64,000 nucleotides of DNA from Colwellia sp. (GCA_013215385.1 JABSOY010000021.1:25897-89896), one strand, 5' to 3'; positions 16,512 through 26,345 are shown, counted from the first letter of the stretch. Numbers and translations: made by a program. Notes: generated from the sequence alone by a model not told the origin.

Positions 16512-18107
16512 TTAATTGCTGTTTTGTTTTTCTATTAATGCCGTTAGGGGTTTTCTAATCGAATATAAAAACAATAAACTTGGGATCACCATCAATGAGG
16601 TGAATATAAAAAACAGTGACCAATTTCCATCTAACCAGTCAACTATAATGCCTGAATATGAACCTAACATTACTCGGCCAAAAGTGCCCAGAGACGCCAT
16701 TAACGCGTATTGACTTGCTGTAAAACTTTTATTACAAAGTACCGATAACAGTGCAACAAACGCTACTGATCCCCAAGCCGATGTAAAGCCATCGACGAAA
16801 ACAGTAAAAGCGAATAATAACTTGCTTGGTCCTACTAATGCCATTGCCGAAAAAAGTAGGTTACTGGCAGACATCGCTATGCCACCGATGAATAAGCCTT
16901 TTAAAATGCCGTAACGAATGGTGAAAACACTGCCAATAAGAGAGAATACTATGGTGGTAGCCCAGTTTATCATTTTTGAATAATAGGCAATATCTTCATT
17001 TGAAAAACCTATTTCTCGATAAAAAACAATCGACATACGGCCTAAATAGGCTTCTCCTAATTTAAAGAGAAAGATAAATAATAAGATAGATATGGCGAGT
17101 CTGGTGCCATTACGATCAAAGAATTCCTGAATAGGGGCAACAAGCGTTGTTAATAACCAGGCGGTTATACGATGAAAAACATTCGCTTTTATGGGCGTGG
17201 CAATTAACGTCTGTTGGTTAATACTCTTATTAAGTCGCGAGAGTTGTTGTGTGAATAAAAATAACAAGCCGGTCACTAAAAAAGTGAGAAAGGTAAACCG
17301 GTACTCGTTCGATATCAAATTTTCTGGCCAAGCAGGGTAGCCAATATTGGCATAAATGATACTGATAAAAATTAGCGGTAAGATAAACAAAATGGAAAAT
17401 GATTTAGTGCCAAGTTGAGGTAGGACTTTTAAATAATTAGCTTCAATTTTTTTTAATACGGCTTCTCTATCACTTTTTGGTTCGCTAACCACTAATGCTG
17501 TGATCATCAGCACAGCCATTATTGCTGAAAGTACAAGGAAAACTTCAGGCCATTCCCAGTTTGGCTTGCTAACTAGAATAAATGGAATACTACCTAGCCC
17601 AGCATAACCTGTCCACCAACCAGCTGTAGCCATTGCAGAGCCTGCGGCCATTATGTTGTTGTCTTTACCGTTAAGTGAGTCAATACGATAGGCGTCAATG
17701 GCAATGTCTTGAGTGGCGCCAGTTACTGCTATAATTAAACCAAACATTGCCATTAAGTTCAGTTGGCTGCTGGCATCAAAGTGACTGAGCTGATACGCAG
17801 CGAAAACAATAATTGCTTGAGTGACAATTATCCAGCTCCTTCTCATGCCCATTTTAGCGGTGACAAAAGGAAGTTTTACTCTATCGGCTAATGGCGACCA
17901 TAAAAAATTAATACTATAAGCAACAAAAATTAAGCCAAACAGACCTATGCTAGAACGGCTTAGACCTTCGTCTTTTAACCAGCCGGTCATTGCTGAACCT
18001 ATCATTACCCATGGGAAGCCACTAGCGATACCAAAACAAAAAATGGTAAGTAAGCGTTTGTCTTTAAAATAATTGAGCGTTTCTTTTATTGTATGGGGTG
18101 ATGACAT
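16512..18107 (-). CDS. ampG: AmpG-type muropeptide permease (MFS)
   Basis: AmpG imports anhydro-muropeptides released during wall turnover into the cytoplasm for recycling and, where present, beta-lactamase induction. The 531-residue protein starts with the AmpG signature (F-C-F-G-I-A-S-G-F-P-W-V-M-I-G and L-W-S-P-L-A-D-R-V), and has the conserved A-T-Q-D-I-A-I-D-A-Y-R. It has many hydrophobic segments consistent with 12-14 helices and a long central loop (about 205-275), as in AmpG. It shares the bolA-yajG-ampG neighbourhood of E. coli, here with extra genes in between. Confidence 0.9.
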   Translation of the reverse strand: MSSPHTIKETLNYFKDKRLLTIFCFGIASGFPWVMIGSAMTGWLKDEGLSRSSIGLFGLIFVAYSINFLWSPLADRVKLPFVTAKMGMRRSWIIVTQAIIVFAAYQLSHFDASSQLNLMAMFGLIIAVTGATQDIAIDAYRIDSLNGKDNNIMAAGSAMATAGWWTGYAGLGSIPFILVSKPNWEWPEVFLVLSAIMAVLMITALVVSEPKSDREAVLKKIEANYLKVLPQLGTKSFSILFILPLIFISIIYANIGYPAWPENLISNEYRFTFLTFLVTGLLFLFTQQLSRLNKSINQQTLIATPIKANVFHRITAWLLTTLVAPIQEFFDRNGTRLAISILLFIFLFKLGEAYLGRMSIVFYREIGFSNEDIAYYSKMINWATTIVFSLIGSVFTIRYGILKGLFIGGIAMSASNLLFSAMALVGPSKLLFAFTVFVDGFTSAWGSVAFVALLSVLCNKSFTASQYALMASLGTFGRVMLGSYSGIIVDWLDGNWSLFFIFTSLMVIPSLLFLYSIRKPLTALIEKQNSN

Positions 18108-18223
18108 GCATATAATTCATTATTATCTTCTAGTTAGCAGGTTATCAGAGCGGGCTAATCTTAAGAAGTTAATTTTCACAGATAGTTGAGAAAAATGAGT
18201 TTTTCTTACCTTAATTTTTTAAA

Positions 18224-18553
18224 TTAAGGTAAGGGACGCCAGCCAATACAATCAATAGGATAACTGCCTGTGCCATCAAAAAAATCTAGGCAGGTGGTTA
18301 TTTCACTTTTGAAATATAAGTCGTGACTGAGAGATTGGGCGCCATGCAAACTCACCTCATGTATCAGATGCCAAAAAACACGTTCTTTTGCACTACCAGG
18401 AGTATCATCTTCTATAGCTAATGAAGTCCATTCTTCCATAGTATCAATAATGAAGCTGTCGAGTTCGGTATAATGTAAACTTTGATTGATCACCGCTTGG
18501 ATGTAGTGGGCAATTTGTAATATTTTTTCGTTGATAAACGGCTCAATTATCAT
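18224..18553 (-). CDS. Uncharacterised 109-residue protein
   Basis: I do not recognise the family. The product is acidic, soluble and probably helical, with no signal peptide or membrane segment. Notable stretches are a D-T-M-E-E-W-T-S-L-A helix, the H-L-I-H-E-V-S-L-H-G-A-Q-S-L segment with three histidines, and a C-terminus C-L-D-F-F-D-G-T-G-S-Y-P-I-D-C with two cysteines. It lies between ampG and a cyclophilin on the same strand, with 116 and 257 bp on either side, so it may be its own transcription unit. Codon use looks like the neighbours, which supports a real gene. Confidence 0.65.
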   Translation of the reverse strand: MIIEPFINEKILQIAHYIQAVINQSLHYTELDSFIIDTMEEWTSLAIEDDTPGSAKERVFWHLIHEVSLHGAQSLSHDLYFKSEITTCLDFFDGTGSYPIDCIGWRPLP

Positions 18554-18755
18554 AATAACCTCTGTTGTACTAATGCCTTAGCCTTCTGAACAAGGAAAAG
18601 TAACGGCTGTTTTGTCATTATTGTTACGAAAAGTTATGGCAGCACAATTACTACCTTATTTATCGTAGATAAAAGAATGTTTGTCAAAGGCGACAAGCAA
18701 CTTAATTGTTATAAAATTGTAAGAACGTACAATATAACAATTAGAGTATGAGGTA

Positions 18756-18786
18756 AACTTGTAGAAGCTATTTTTCTCTACAAGTT
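18756..18786 (-). terminator. Hairpin downstream of the cyclophilin gene
   Basis: A 10-bp stem AACTTGTAGA / TCTACAAGTT around an 11-base loop, 25 bp past the stop of the minus-strand cyclophilin gene. There is no long T run, so termination is likely weak. Confidence 0.5.
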
Positions 18787-18810
18787 ACTTGTTGTCATTA
18801 TTTGTTGAGG

Positions 18811-19392
18811 TTATTCTGCAGGAAGTAGGGTAATTTTAATTAAAATAACCGGCTCAATGGGAACATCATCCCAGCCCATCGCATCATTATATGATGTTTT
18901 TACTAAGTTTATTGCATCTAGCACTTCTTGTCCTTCAACGATAGCGCCAAATACTGTGTAGCCCCAATGTCGTCCGGGGTCTAAATTTTTGTTATCTCCC
19001 ATATTAAAAAAGAATTGACGATTGGCCGTATGAGGTCGACTTTCTTTTGCCATAGCAATAGTGCCAATTTTATTTTTTAAACCATTACCTGATTCATTAA
19101 CAATATCTTTGAGTAATTTCTTTGGGGTAAAGTCTTCATCATACCCGCCTCCTTGCACGATAAAGTCACTTACCACACGATGAAATATCGTATTGCTATA
19201 TTCCCCCATTACTACATAAGTTAAAAAATTATCAACGGTTAATGGTGCTTTAACACGATCTAGTTCGACAATAATTATACCTTTTGAGGTTTCTAACTTA
19301 ACTAGTGGAAACAGGTTATTAGGATCAATGGCAATATTCTGTGCTGACAATGAACTCGTCAACAAAACTAATAAACAAAGTAAATATTTCAT
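18811..19392 (-). CDS. Cyclophilin-type peptidyl-prolyl isomerase, exported
   Basis: Catalyses cis-trans isomerisation of Xaa-Pro bonds. The 193-residue protein has an N-terminal signal peptide (L-L-V-L-L-T-S-S-L-S-A, cleavage after about residue 17), so it probably acts in the periplasm like PpiA. The cyclophilin core shows F-H-R-V-V-S-D-F-I-V-Q-G-G-G, the Q-F-F-F-N-M segment and G-Y-T-V-F-G-A-I-V-E-G. It is 18 bp downstream of yajG on the same strand and likely co-transcribed with it. I leave the symbol empty because PpiA and related paralogues cannot be separated by eye. Confidence 0.88.
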   Translation of the reverse strand: MKYLLCLLVLLTSSLSAQNIAIDPNNLFPLVKLETSKGIIIVELDRVKAPLTVDNFLTYVVMGEYSNTIFHRVVSDFIVQGGGYDEDFTPKKLLKDIVNESGNGLKNKIGTIAMAKESRPHTANRQFFFNMGDNKNLDPGRHWGYTVFGAIVEGQEVLDAINLVKTSYNDAMGWDDVPIEPVILIKITLLPAE

Positions 19393-19410
19393 GGCTATTT
19401 CTACTTAAAA

Positions 19411-20004
19411 CTATTTAATAAAATGCTGTATTTCAGCATTATTAAGAACCTGCGCTAATAATTGAGTAAGTTGCTGATTAAAATCACGTTCTAAAACTGC
19501 AATATCTGCACTTAATGGACCTTCACTCGTCCCGCGTACCTTAAAAGTATTGCTGAGGGTTTGAGTACCATTATTGACTCTTACGCGAATAACAAGCTCG
19601 TTGTTCACTTGGTATTGCATCATTTCTTGTTGAACGCTGATCAATGCACTATCTATGATAACTTCAATAGCATTATTCGCTTGAGCATTAATGTCTAAAC
19701 CCTGCTTTTTAAATTCACTTATTAAGGTTTTTTCAATAATTTGTTTTAGCGGGGCTTGGCTTGAGTAGAGCTCTGCTGCTTCGTCTGCTCTGATTATTTG
19801 TACGACATGTTGTGCGCCACGCAAATCAGTAATTGTCATACTAGCTTGTTGATTTTGATATTTGGCCTGAGTTACCGTGCCATTAGTAATCGTTAAATCA
19901 GGTGAAATAACTACGTGGCTTGGTTTATTTGCACAAGCACTGACTAAAGTGAGTAGACTGATTACCGCTAATGTTTTTATTTTATAATTTATTATTTTGT
20001 TCAT
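19411..20004 (-). CDS. yajG: YajG family lipoprotein
   Basis: YajG is an envelope lipoprotein of unknown exact role. The 197-residue protein has a signal peptide with lipobox V-S-A-C at about residue 23. The rest matches the YajG pattern (V-V-I-S-P-D-L, then V-I-I-D-S-A-L, and the C-terminal N-A-E-I-Q-H-F-I-K, compare I-H-E-F-I-K in E. coli). It sits between rlmG and the cyclophilin on the same strand, and near ampG and bolA, as in the E. coli bolA-yajG-ampG region. Confidence 0.88.
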   Translation of the reverse strand: MNKIINYKIKTLAVISLLTLVSACANKPSHVVISPDLTITNGTVTQAKYQNQQASMTITDLRGAQHVVQIIRADEAAELYSSQAPLKQIIEKTLISEFKKQGLDINAQANNAIEVIIDSALISVQQEMMQYQVNNELVIRVRVNNGTQTLSNTFKVRGTSEGPLSADIAVLERDFNQQLTQLLAQVLNNAEIQHFIK

Positions 20005-20021
20005 GAGTTAACATCGTTCCA

Positions 20022-21173
20022 TTATTTTATTGCTGAAAGGGTAACAAATTTGTCGTTGCTAGCAATGAGTTTTTCATTACCAAAAAGTCTTTTAAGCTTT
20101 ATATGATAACCTAATTGTCGATTGCCGATAATGCGTAGCTCTCCGCCTTTTTTTAATACCCTATGACTATCACGAAACATTTGCCATGCGATATGGTCTG
20201 TTGTCGCATTTTGCTGATGAAAAGGAGGGTTACACAAAATTAAGTCGACGCTATTAGGTTCAACATCCGCTAAACAATCATTAATGGAAAATTCACACTG
20301 GGCAAGTTGTTCGGGTAAATTTTCAGTAATATTTTGTTTAGCTGAAGCGACAGCCATATATGATTCATCAATAAAACTGACTAAAGCTGCTGGTTGTTTC
20401 GCTAGCACAGTTAAACCAATGACGCCGTTACCACAGCCAAGATCTATAACACGGCTGTTGGCTGTTACCTCAGGTAAATTTTTCATAAAATACCGTGCGC
20501 CAATATCGAGTTTTTCACGCGCATAGACCGCTGAATGATTAGCGATAGTAAACGAGGTGTTTTCTAATGGCCAAATAGTTGGGAAGGGCGATGCGAAGAC
20601 TTCTTTATTATCAAGTTGAGAAAATACCAATCGTGCTTTTTTTACCGCTAAGGATGTTTTGGTAGACCCTAAATATTTTTCAAATAATTTTAATGTTGAA
20701 CTGTGAATCTCTTTAGCTTTATCAGCGGCTATAAAAATAAGTTCTTGGTTATACTTGGCTTTAATCGATATTAGTTGATCAATCATTAATGACTTACTTT
20801 TGGGGATTTTATAAAGTACAACGCAAACATTGTCGGGTAAGTTATCTAAGCTATTAAGCTGTGTAAGATTATCAGTGGATAAACCATTTTGCTGAAAATT
20901 GTGCTGTACGCCTTTCTTACTAACCCATGAGTCAGAAACAGTGGCCACTTTGACCTGCGAAAAATTGGTCGCAAGGGCACCAAAATTATCATTGAACAGT
21001 AAAAGGGTGTGACCATTTTTTGTTAATTCATGTTCATTGACATAATTAACCAAGTACTCGTCGGCAGAGTCCCAAGCAACTAATGCTCGGTTAACTTGGC
21101 CTATAGGGTAACGGTCTAAGAAAAGGTTTTTGTCGTATATACCGTCAATGTTAACAATAAAGGGGCTGATCAT
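20022..21173 (-). CDS. rlmG: 23S rRNA (guanine-N2) methyltransferase RlmG
   Basis: RlmG methylates G1835 (E. coli numbering) of 23S rRNA using S-adenosylmethionine. The 383-residue protein has an N-terminal degenerate methyltransferase domain and a C-terminal catalytic one. The SAM-binding motif is V-I-D-L-G-C-G-N-G-V-I-G-L (about 242-254), and the catalytic motif is L-C-N-P-P-F-H-Q-Q (about 312-320). D-I-G-A-R-Y-F-M-K-N-L-P is a family landmark just before it. It aligns along its whole length with E. coli RlmG. It is transcribed away from bolA. Confidence 0.94.
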   Translation of the reverse strand: MISPFIVNIDGIYDKNLFLDRYPIGQVNRALVAWDSADEYLVNYVNEHELTKNGHTLLLFNDNFGALATNFSQVKVATVSDSWVSKKGVQHNFQQNGLSTDNLTQLNSLDNLPDNVCVVLYKIPKSKSLMIDQLISIKAKYNQELIFIAADKAKEIHSSTLKLFEKYLGSTKTSLAVKKARLVFSQLDNKEVFASPFPTIWPLENTSFTIANHSAVYAREKLDIGARYFMKNLPEVTANSRVIDLGCGNGVIGLTVLAKQPAALVSFIDESYMAVASAKQNITENLPEQLAQCEFSINDCLADVEPNSVDLILCNPPFHQQNATTDHIAWQMFRDSHRVLKKGGELRIIGNRQLGYHIKLKRLFGNEKLIASNDKFVTLSAIK

Positions 21174-21423
21174 AATGAAGAAGTCGATTTTCTACCTAGA
21201 AGAATGGTCGCTATTGTGACAAAATATCTTAAAATGAGCTAGTGATACTTGTTAGCTGCATTAAAAACAGTTTAACGAATAAGTTAAAATTCTTTGCTAA
21301 TAATGCCATAAGCTTACTTATAATCTTCATCTATTTATATGAATAGCCGTCCAGACTGATGGCAGATTTAGCGCAACAAACTAGAATTAAATTAATATAA
21401 AAGATCAACCCTAGGGATAAAAT

Positions 21424-21747
21424 ATGACCATCGAAGCTGTAATCGAACAAAAACTTCTCTCCGCTTTTTCTCCAATACATCTCGATGTTATTAATGAAAG
21501 CCATCAGCATAATGTTGCACCGGGCAGTGAATCTCATTTTAAAGTGATTATTGTTTCTGATGAGTTTGTTGGTGAGCGTTTAATTAAACGCCATCGTGCA
21601 ATAAACTCTTTACTTTCTCATGAGTTAGCCGAGAAAATCCATGCTTTAGCCCTTCATACTTATACTGAAGACGAATGGAATAAATATTATGCAGACAATA
21701 CACCGCTGTCACCAAAATGCTTAGGAGGCGGTAAAAATTCAGGGTAA
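21424..21747 (+). CDS. bolA: BolA family protein
   Basis: BolA is a stress and morphology regulator that also pairs with monothiol glutaredoxin around a 2Fe-2S cluster. The 107-residue protein has the BolA fold core: [11 protein letters not shown], then [12 protein letters not shown] and the helix [10 protein letters not shown] with [11 protein letters not shown]. It diverges from rlmG across 250 bp and is followed by a strong hairpin terminator. Confidence 0.93.
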   Translation: MTIEAVIEQKLLSAFSPIHLDVINESHQHNVAPGSESHFKVIIVSDEFVGERLIKRHRAINSLLSHELAEKIHALALHTYTEDEWNKYYADNTPLSPKCLGGGKNSG

Positions 21748-21773
21748 AGGTGTCGGCTACAAATTATTCAACG

Positions 21774-21803
21774 AAAACGCTAATTATTTTTTATTAGCGT
21801 TTT
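21774..21803 (+). terminator. Terminator after bolA
   Basis: An 11-bp stem AAAACGCTAAT / ATTAGCGTTTT around an 8-base T-rich loop, 27 bp after the bolA stop. Confidence 0.82.
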
Positions 21804-21902
21804 AAGAAAGTTATTCTAACTAACAGCTCATTATTATATTCACTTCTTCTTAAATACCTGCTATTTATTCTCTCACAAAAAATAAATCACTGGAAAACAG
21901 GT

Positions 21903-22451
21903 ATGTTGCTCAATTGGTTGGCAAAAATTGTCAACGTTATCGATGGGTTCACTGAACTCACCGGAAAGGTTATTTCATGGTTCACTTTAATCATGGTACT
22001 ACTGACTTTTACTATTGTGGTCTTGCGTTATGGTTTTAATCTAGGCTGGGTCGGAATGCAGGAGTCGGTGCTTTATTTTCATGGTTTAACCTTCATGCTA
22101 GGTGCGGCATATACCTTAAAAGATGGCGGCCATGTTCGTGTCGACATTTTCTATCAGAATTTTTCAAATAAAGGCAAAGCATTAGTGAATTTATTGGGAG
22201 CTATTTTCTTATTACTCCCTGTATGTATATTTATTTTCTACATCAGCTTTGACTATGTTGCCATGGGGTGGAAAATAATGGAAAAATCGCCTGAAGCTGG
22301 CGGTTTGCCTTTAGTTTATCTCAGCAAAAGTTTCATATTATTACTCTCAGTAAGTTTGTCGCTGCAAGGCATTGCGGAAATTTGCCGTAATTTAAGTATT
22401 CTACTGCTAGATTCATCGCAAGTACCTCCTTTAAATACCGAGGCTAAATAA
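21903..22451 (+). CDS. TRAP transporter small permease (DctQ-type)
   Basis: Small membrane subunit of a tripartite ATP-independent periplasmic transporter, which uses the sodium gradient. The 182-residue protein has four hydrophobic segments, with the DctQ landmark G-W-V-G-M-Q-E-S-V-L-Y-F-H-G between helices one and two. Sequence style is closest to the FcbT2 subgroup. Its stop overlaps the start of the large permease in a TAATG junction, which implies coupled translation of the two membrane subunits. Confidence 0.9.
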   Translation: MLLNWLAKIVNVIDGFTELTGKVISWFTLIMVLLTFTIVVLRYGFNLGWVGMQESVLYFHGLTFMLGAAYTLKDGGHVRVDIFYQNFSNKGKALVNLLGAIFLLLPVCIFIFYISFDYVAMGWKIMEKSPEAGGLPLVYLSKSFILLLSVSLSLQGIAEICRNLSILLLDSSQVPPLNTEAK

Positions 22452-23836
22452 TGGAATATTTAGCGTTATTAATGTTTGTGGTGGTTTGTTTCGTTTTACT
22501 TTTAGGCTATCCCGTTGCTTTATCGTTAGCAGGAACTGCTTTGTTATTTGCAGCTATTGGGAGTAGTTTAGGTAGTTTCGATTTTTCTTTTTTAGGGGCC
22601 TTACCCAACCGATTATTTGGCATTATTAATAATCAAACTTTATTGGCTGTGCCTTTGTTTGTCTTTATGGGCGCAATGCTTGAACGGTCAAAAATAGCAG
22701 AGAACTTATTAAATGCCATGTCGATGTTATTTGGCAAGTACCACGGTGGTTTAGGTATTTCAGTTATCTTGGTGGGTATGTTGTTAGCTGCTAGCACAGG
22801 TATAGTCGGGGCTACTGTCGTAACCATGGGCTTGTTAGCACTTCCTACTATGTTGAAACGTGGTTACGATGTGAAGTTTTCTACAGGAATTATTTGTGCA
22901 ACTGGCACGCTTGGACAAATAATACCGCCTTCAATAGCACTGGTATTACTAGGAGATGTGTTATCAAGTGCTTATCAGAAAGCTCAACTTGATATGGGCA
23001 TTTTCAGCCCCGAAACTGTATCAGTGGGAGACTTATTTGCTGGAGCTGTTATTCCCGGATTTATTTTAGTGTTGCTTTATATGGCGTATTGCATTGGTCT
23101 TGCTATTTTTAAGCCTGAGTTAGTGCCATGTATGAAGCCGGAAGACATTGCCGATATCTCTGCAGGAAAGTCGAAAGCTCAGGTTGTCCTTAGTGCACTG
23201 ATCCCTCCTTTATTGCTCATGTTTGCGGTCTTAGGTTCAATTCTTTTTGGTTTTGCCACGCCAACAGAAGCCGCAGGTGTGGGGGCTATGGGAGCAACAC
23301 TTTTGGCCTTAGTCCAAAAGCAACTTTCTTTAACCAAGCTGAAAGCTGTCATGCAGAGCACCTTGAAAATTACTTCTATGGTGTTTTTGATCCTTATCGG
23401 CGCATCTTTATTTTCATTAGTCTTTCGTGGTTTTGGTGGCGAAGAGCTTATTCAAGGGGTATTTGAACAAATGCCAGGCGGCGTTGTTGGCGCGACATTA
23501 ATTGTTATGCTGGTTATTTTTCTGCTTGGTTTTATTCTCGACTTTATCGAAATTACTTTTGTCGTAGTACCTATTGTCGCACCCATACTATTATCTATGG
23601 GGCTAGATCCTATATGGTTAGGTATTATGATTGCGATTAATTTACAAACCTCATTCTTAACACCTCCTTTTGGTTTTGCGCTATTTTATTTACGTGGCGT
23701 CGCCGACAAAGTGGTCAAAACAGCCGATATTTATCGAGGTGTCATTCCCTTTATTGCAATGCAAGTTCTATTAATGTTGATGTTGGCGCTTTGGCCGTCA
23801 TTAATAACCTGGTTACCTAATTTTATTTACGGATAG
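22451..23836 (+). CDS. TRAP transporter large permease (DctM-type)
   Basis: The transport subunit of the TRAP complex. The 461-residue protein is almost entirely hydrophobic, with 11-13 expected helices. Landmarks include L-F-V-F-M-G-A-M-L-E-R-S, the G-Q-I-I-P-P-S-I-A-L hairpin (about 156-165) and the symmetry-related T-S-F-L-T-P-P-F-G-F-A-L near the C-terminus. These two P-P motifs line the substrate and sodium sites in the elevator fold. The order small permease, large permease, binding protein is a typical TRAP operon. Confidence 0.92.
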   Translation: MEYLALLMFVVVCFVLLLGYPVALSLAGTALLFAAIGSSLGSFDFSFLGALPNRLFGIINNQTLLAVPLFVFMGAMLERSKIAENLLNAMSMLFGKYHGGLGISVILVGMLLAASTGIVGATVVTMGLLALPTMLKRGYDVKFSTGIICATGTLGQIIPPSIALVLLGDVLSSAYQKAQLDMGIFSPETVSVGDLFAGAVIPGFILVLLYMAYCIGLAIFKPELVPCMKPEDIADISAGKSKAQVVLSALIPPLLLMFAVLGSILFGFATPTEAAGVGAMGATLLALVQKQLSLTKLKAVMQSTLKITSMVFLILIGASLFSLVFRGFGGEELIQGVFEQMPGGVVGATLIVMLVIFLLGFILDFIEITFVVVPIVAPILLSMGLDPIWLGIMIAINLQTSFLTPPFGFALFYLRGVADKVVKTADIYRGVIPFIAMQVLLMLMLALWPSLITWLPNFIYG

Positions 23837-23853
23837 AAAGGAAGTTTTAAAAA

Positions 23854-24960
23854 ATGAACATAAATAACAATTTTAAGAAAGTGCTCATCACTGTCATCTC
23901 TAGCATCTTTTTGCTAAATGCTTGTGGGGAGGAAGAACAGTTGTCTTCAGTAAAGGCTGAGGTGGTAGCCGCTAAAACTTATCAATGGAAAATGGTCACC
24001 TCTTGGCCTAAAAACTTTCCAGGCTTAGGTATGGGACCAGAACGTTTCTCGCAATATGTTAATGAAATGAGTGATGGGCGTTTAACCGTTAAAGTTTATG
24101 GTTCAGGTGAATTAGTCCCAGGTTTTCAAGTCTTCGATGCCGTATCGCAAGGTACAGTACAAATGGGACATAGCGGTGCCTATTACTGGAAAGGTAAAAT
24201 TCCAGCTTCACCTATTTTTGGTGCAATACCTTTTGGTATGACAGCAACCGAATTTAATGCTTGGTTACATTACGGCGGCGGTTTAGCATTATGGCAAGAG
24301 CTATACGAACCCTTTGGCATTGTTCCGATGGCCGGAGGAAACTCCGGAGCTCAGTTTGCGGGTTGGTTCAAAAAAGAAATTAATTCCATGGCTGACCTTA
24401 AAGGTTTGAAAATGAGAATTCCAGGGCTAGGCGGGGAAGTTTTTAAGCGTGCGGGTGGTGTACCTGTGACGTTAACCGGAGGAGAAATATTCTCCTCTTT
24501 GCAAAGTGGTGCCATTGATGCATCTGAATGGGTTGGCCCTTATAATGATTTAGCGTTTGGATTTCATCAGGCCGCGGAGTTTTACTACAGTTCAGTCTGG
24601 CATGAAACAGGTACTAATTTAGAGTTTTTATTTAATGCCGAGGCGTTAGCTGAATTACCGAAAGACTTACAAAAAATAGTTGAAGTTGCTGCACGTGCCG
24701 TTAACCAAGATATGTTTGATGAATATAATGCGCGTAATAACATTGCCTTGAAAACCTTAGTTGAAAAGCACAAAGTTAAATTACGTGAATTTCCGCCAGA
24801 AATTATGAAAGCATTAAAGGGTTACACACAAGAAGTAATTGCTGAGCAAGTTGCTAACGATGCTGATTTTGCCAAGATATGGACCTCGTATAGCGCTTTT
24901 TTATCTTCGATACGTGAGTATAATGACTTAACGTTAAAAGCTTATTACCAGAATCGATAA
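23854..24960 (+). CDS. TRAP transporter substrate-binding lipoprotein (DctP / FcbT1-TakP type)
   Basis: Captures the substrate in the periplasm and passes it to the permease. The 368-residue protein has a lipobox L-N-A-C near residue 23, so it is probably membrane-tethered, unlike soluble DctP. The mature part resembles the TakP/FcbT1 group: V-T-S-W-P-K-N-F-P, A-G-G-N-S-G-A-Q, the arginine in L-K-M-R-I-P-G that usually grips a carboxylate, and S-E-W-V-G-P-Y-N-D. The group binds alpha-keto acids and other organic anions. The exact ligand is not readable from sequence. A Shine-Dalgarno (AAAGGAAG) lies at 23836-23843. Confidence 0.9.
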   Translation: MNINNNFKKVLITVISSIFLLNACGEEEQLSSVKAEVVAAKTYQWKMVTSWPKNFPGLGMGPERFSQYVNEMSDGRLTVKVYGSGELVPGFQVFDAVSQGTVQMGHSGAYYWKGKIPASPIFGAIPFGMTATEFNAWLHYGGGLALWQELYEPFGIVPMAGGNSGAQFAGWFKKEINSMADLKGLKMRIPGLGGEVFKRAGGVPVTLTGGEIFSSLQSGAIDASEWVGPYNDLAFGFHQAAEFYYSSVWHETGTNLEFLFNAEALAELPKDLQKIVEVAARAVNQDMFDEYNARNNIALKTLVEKHKVKLREFPPEIMKALKGYTQEVIAEQVANDADFAKIWTSYSAFLSSIREYNDLTLKAYYQNR

Positions 24961-25116
24961 GTTAAAACAGATCAAAAATGAGCAAAAGCCAACTGGTCGT
25001 ACCTCATTTTTTGTAAAGCAGAGTAAACTATGCGGCAATTTTTGAATTTAAATCGAAGTAATTGCTGTTGCCAAGCCGTTTGGCGATTAAAGTAGTGTTA
25101 ATTAAAAGGTCTTCTT

Positions 25117-26307
25117 ATGGTTATCAAACCAAAAATTCGTGGTTTTATTTGTACCAACGCGCATCCTGCAGGTTGTGAAACTCATATCAATGAGCAAATT
25201 GCTTATGTTAAGGCTACTAAGCAAGCCGATAACAAACCAAAAAATGTTTTAGTTATCGGTGCCTCAACAGGGTACGGTCTATCTACTCGTATAACTGCTG
25301 CATTTGGCAATAATGCTAAAACATTAGGTATTTTCTTTGAAAAACCACCAACAGAAAGGAAAACGGGTTCAGCTGGCTGGTACAATACTTGTGCTTTTCA
25401 AAAAGCTGCTGATAAAGCGGGTATTTGGTCCAAAAACATTAATGGCGATGCTTTTTCTCATGAGATAAAAGCGAAAGCGATTGAAACTATTAAAGCTGAG
25501 TTAGGCGAAATTGACCTCATCGTATATTCGTTAGCCTCACCTCGTCGTACGGATCCGGATACAGGTGAAGTATATTCTTCAACCTTGAAGCCTATCGGAC
25601 AAAGCGTTACCACTAAAAATTTAAATACATCAAAACGCACCATTGACGAAATTTCTGTTGAAGCTGCCAACGAAGAAGAAATACAAGGCACTATTGATGT
25701 AATGGGCGGCGCTGACTGGGAACTATGGATTAACGCATTGAATAATGCCGGTGTTTTATCTAAAGGCTTTAAGTCGGTTGCTTACACTTACATTGGTAAA
25801 GAATTAACTTGGCCGATATACGGTAAAGCGACCATAGGTAAAGCGAAAGAAGATCTAGACCGCGCTGCAAGTGCCATAAACACTAGCACGGCTAGCATTA
25901 ACGGAGAGGCACATGTAACTTCATTAAATGCGGTTGTTACCCAAGCCAGTTCTGCAATTCCCATTATGCCGCTGTATATTTCAGCCATGTTCAAAGTAAT
26001 GAAAGCAGATGGAACTTACGAAGGTTGTATCGAGCAAATTCAGAACTTATTCATTGACAATATTTACAGTGAAACACCACGTTTAGACGATCAAAATCGT
26101 TATCGTCAAAACCATAAAGAGCTCGAAGACAGTGTTCAGCAACGTGTAACAGATATTTGGAACACAGTAGACTCTGATACTATTGACGAATTAACTGACT
26201 ATGTGAGTTATCATCAAGAGTTCTTAAAGTTATTTGGTTTTGGTATTGAAGGTGTTGATTATGAAGCAGACGTAAACCCGTTAACAGAGCTTAATAATTT
26301 ACTTTAA
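25117..26307 (+). CDS. fabV: Trans-2-enoyl-ACP reductase FabV
   Basis: Catalyses the last, NADH-dependent step of each fatty-acid elongation cycle; FabV is the triclosan-insensitive type found in Vibrio, Pseudomonas and relatives. The 396-residue protein has the nucleotide-binding loop I-G-A-S-T-G-Y-G-L (48-56) and the FabV active-site spacing Y235-x8-K244, in place of the Y-x6-K of FabI. The N-terminal F-I-C-T-N-A-H-P-x-G-C is a FabV hallmark. It is a monocistronic gene with a strong terminator after it. Its context between a TRAP operon and nqr gives no further functional clue. Confidence 0.95.
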   Translation: MVIKPKIRGFICTNAHPAGCETHINEQIAYVKATKQADNKPKNVLVIGASTGYGLSTRITAAFGNNAKTLGIFFEKPPTERKTGSAGWYNTCAFQKAADKAGIWSKNINGDAFSHEIKAKAIETIKAELGEIDLIVYSLASPRRTDPDTGEVYSSTLKPIGQSVTTKNLNTSKRTIDEISVEAANEEEIQGTIDVMGGADWELWINALNNAGVLSKGFKSVAYTYIGKELTWPIYGKATIGKAKEDLDRAASAINTSTASINGEAHVTSLNAVVTQASSAIPIMPLYISAMFKVMKADGTYEGCIEQIQNLFIDNIYSETPRLDDQNRYRQNHKELEDSVQQRVTDIWNTVDSDTIDELTDYVSYHQEFLKLFGFGIEGVDYEADVNPLTELNNLL

Positions 26308-26345
26308 CTTTTCAATATCACTCGAATTTAACGAGTGCTGAATTA

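Noticed and set aside
21331..21537. 68-codon minus-strand frame over the bolA start
   Set aside because: It is antisense to the conserved start of bolA and looks like a shadow frame.
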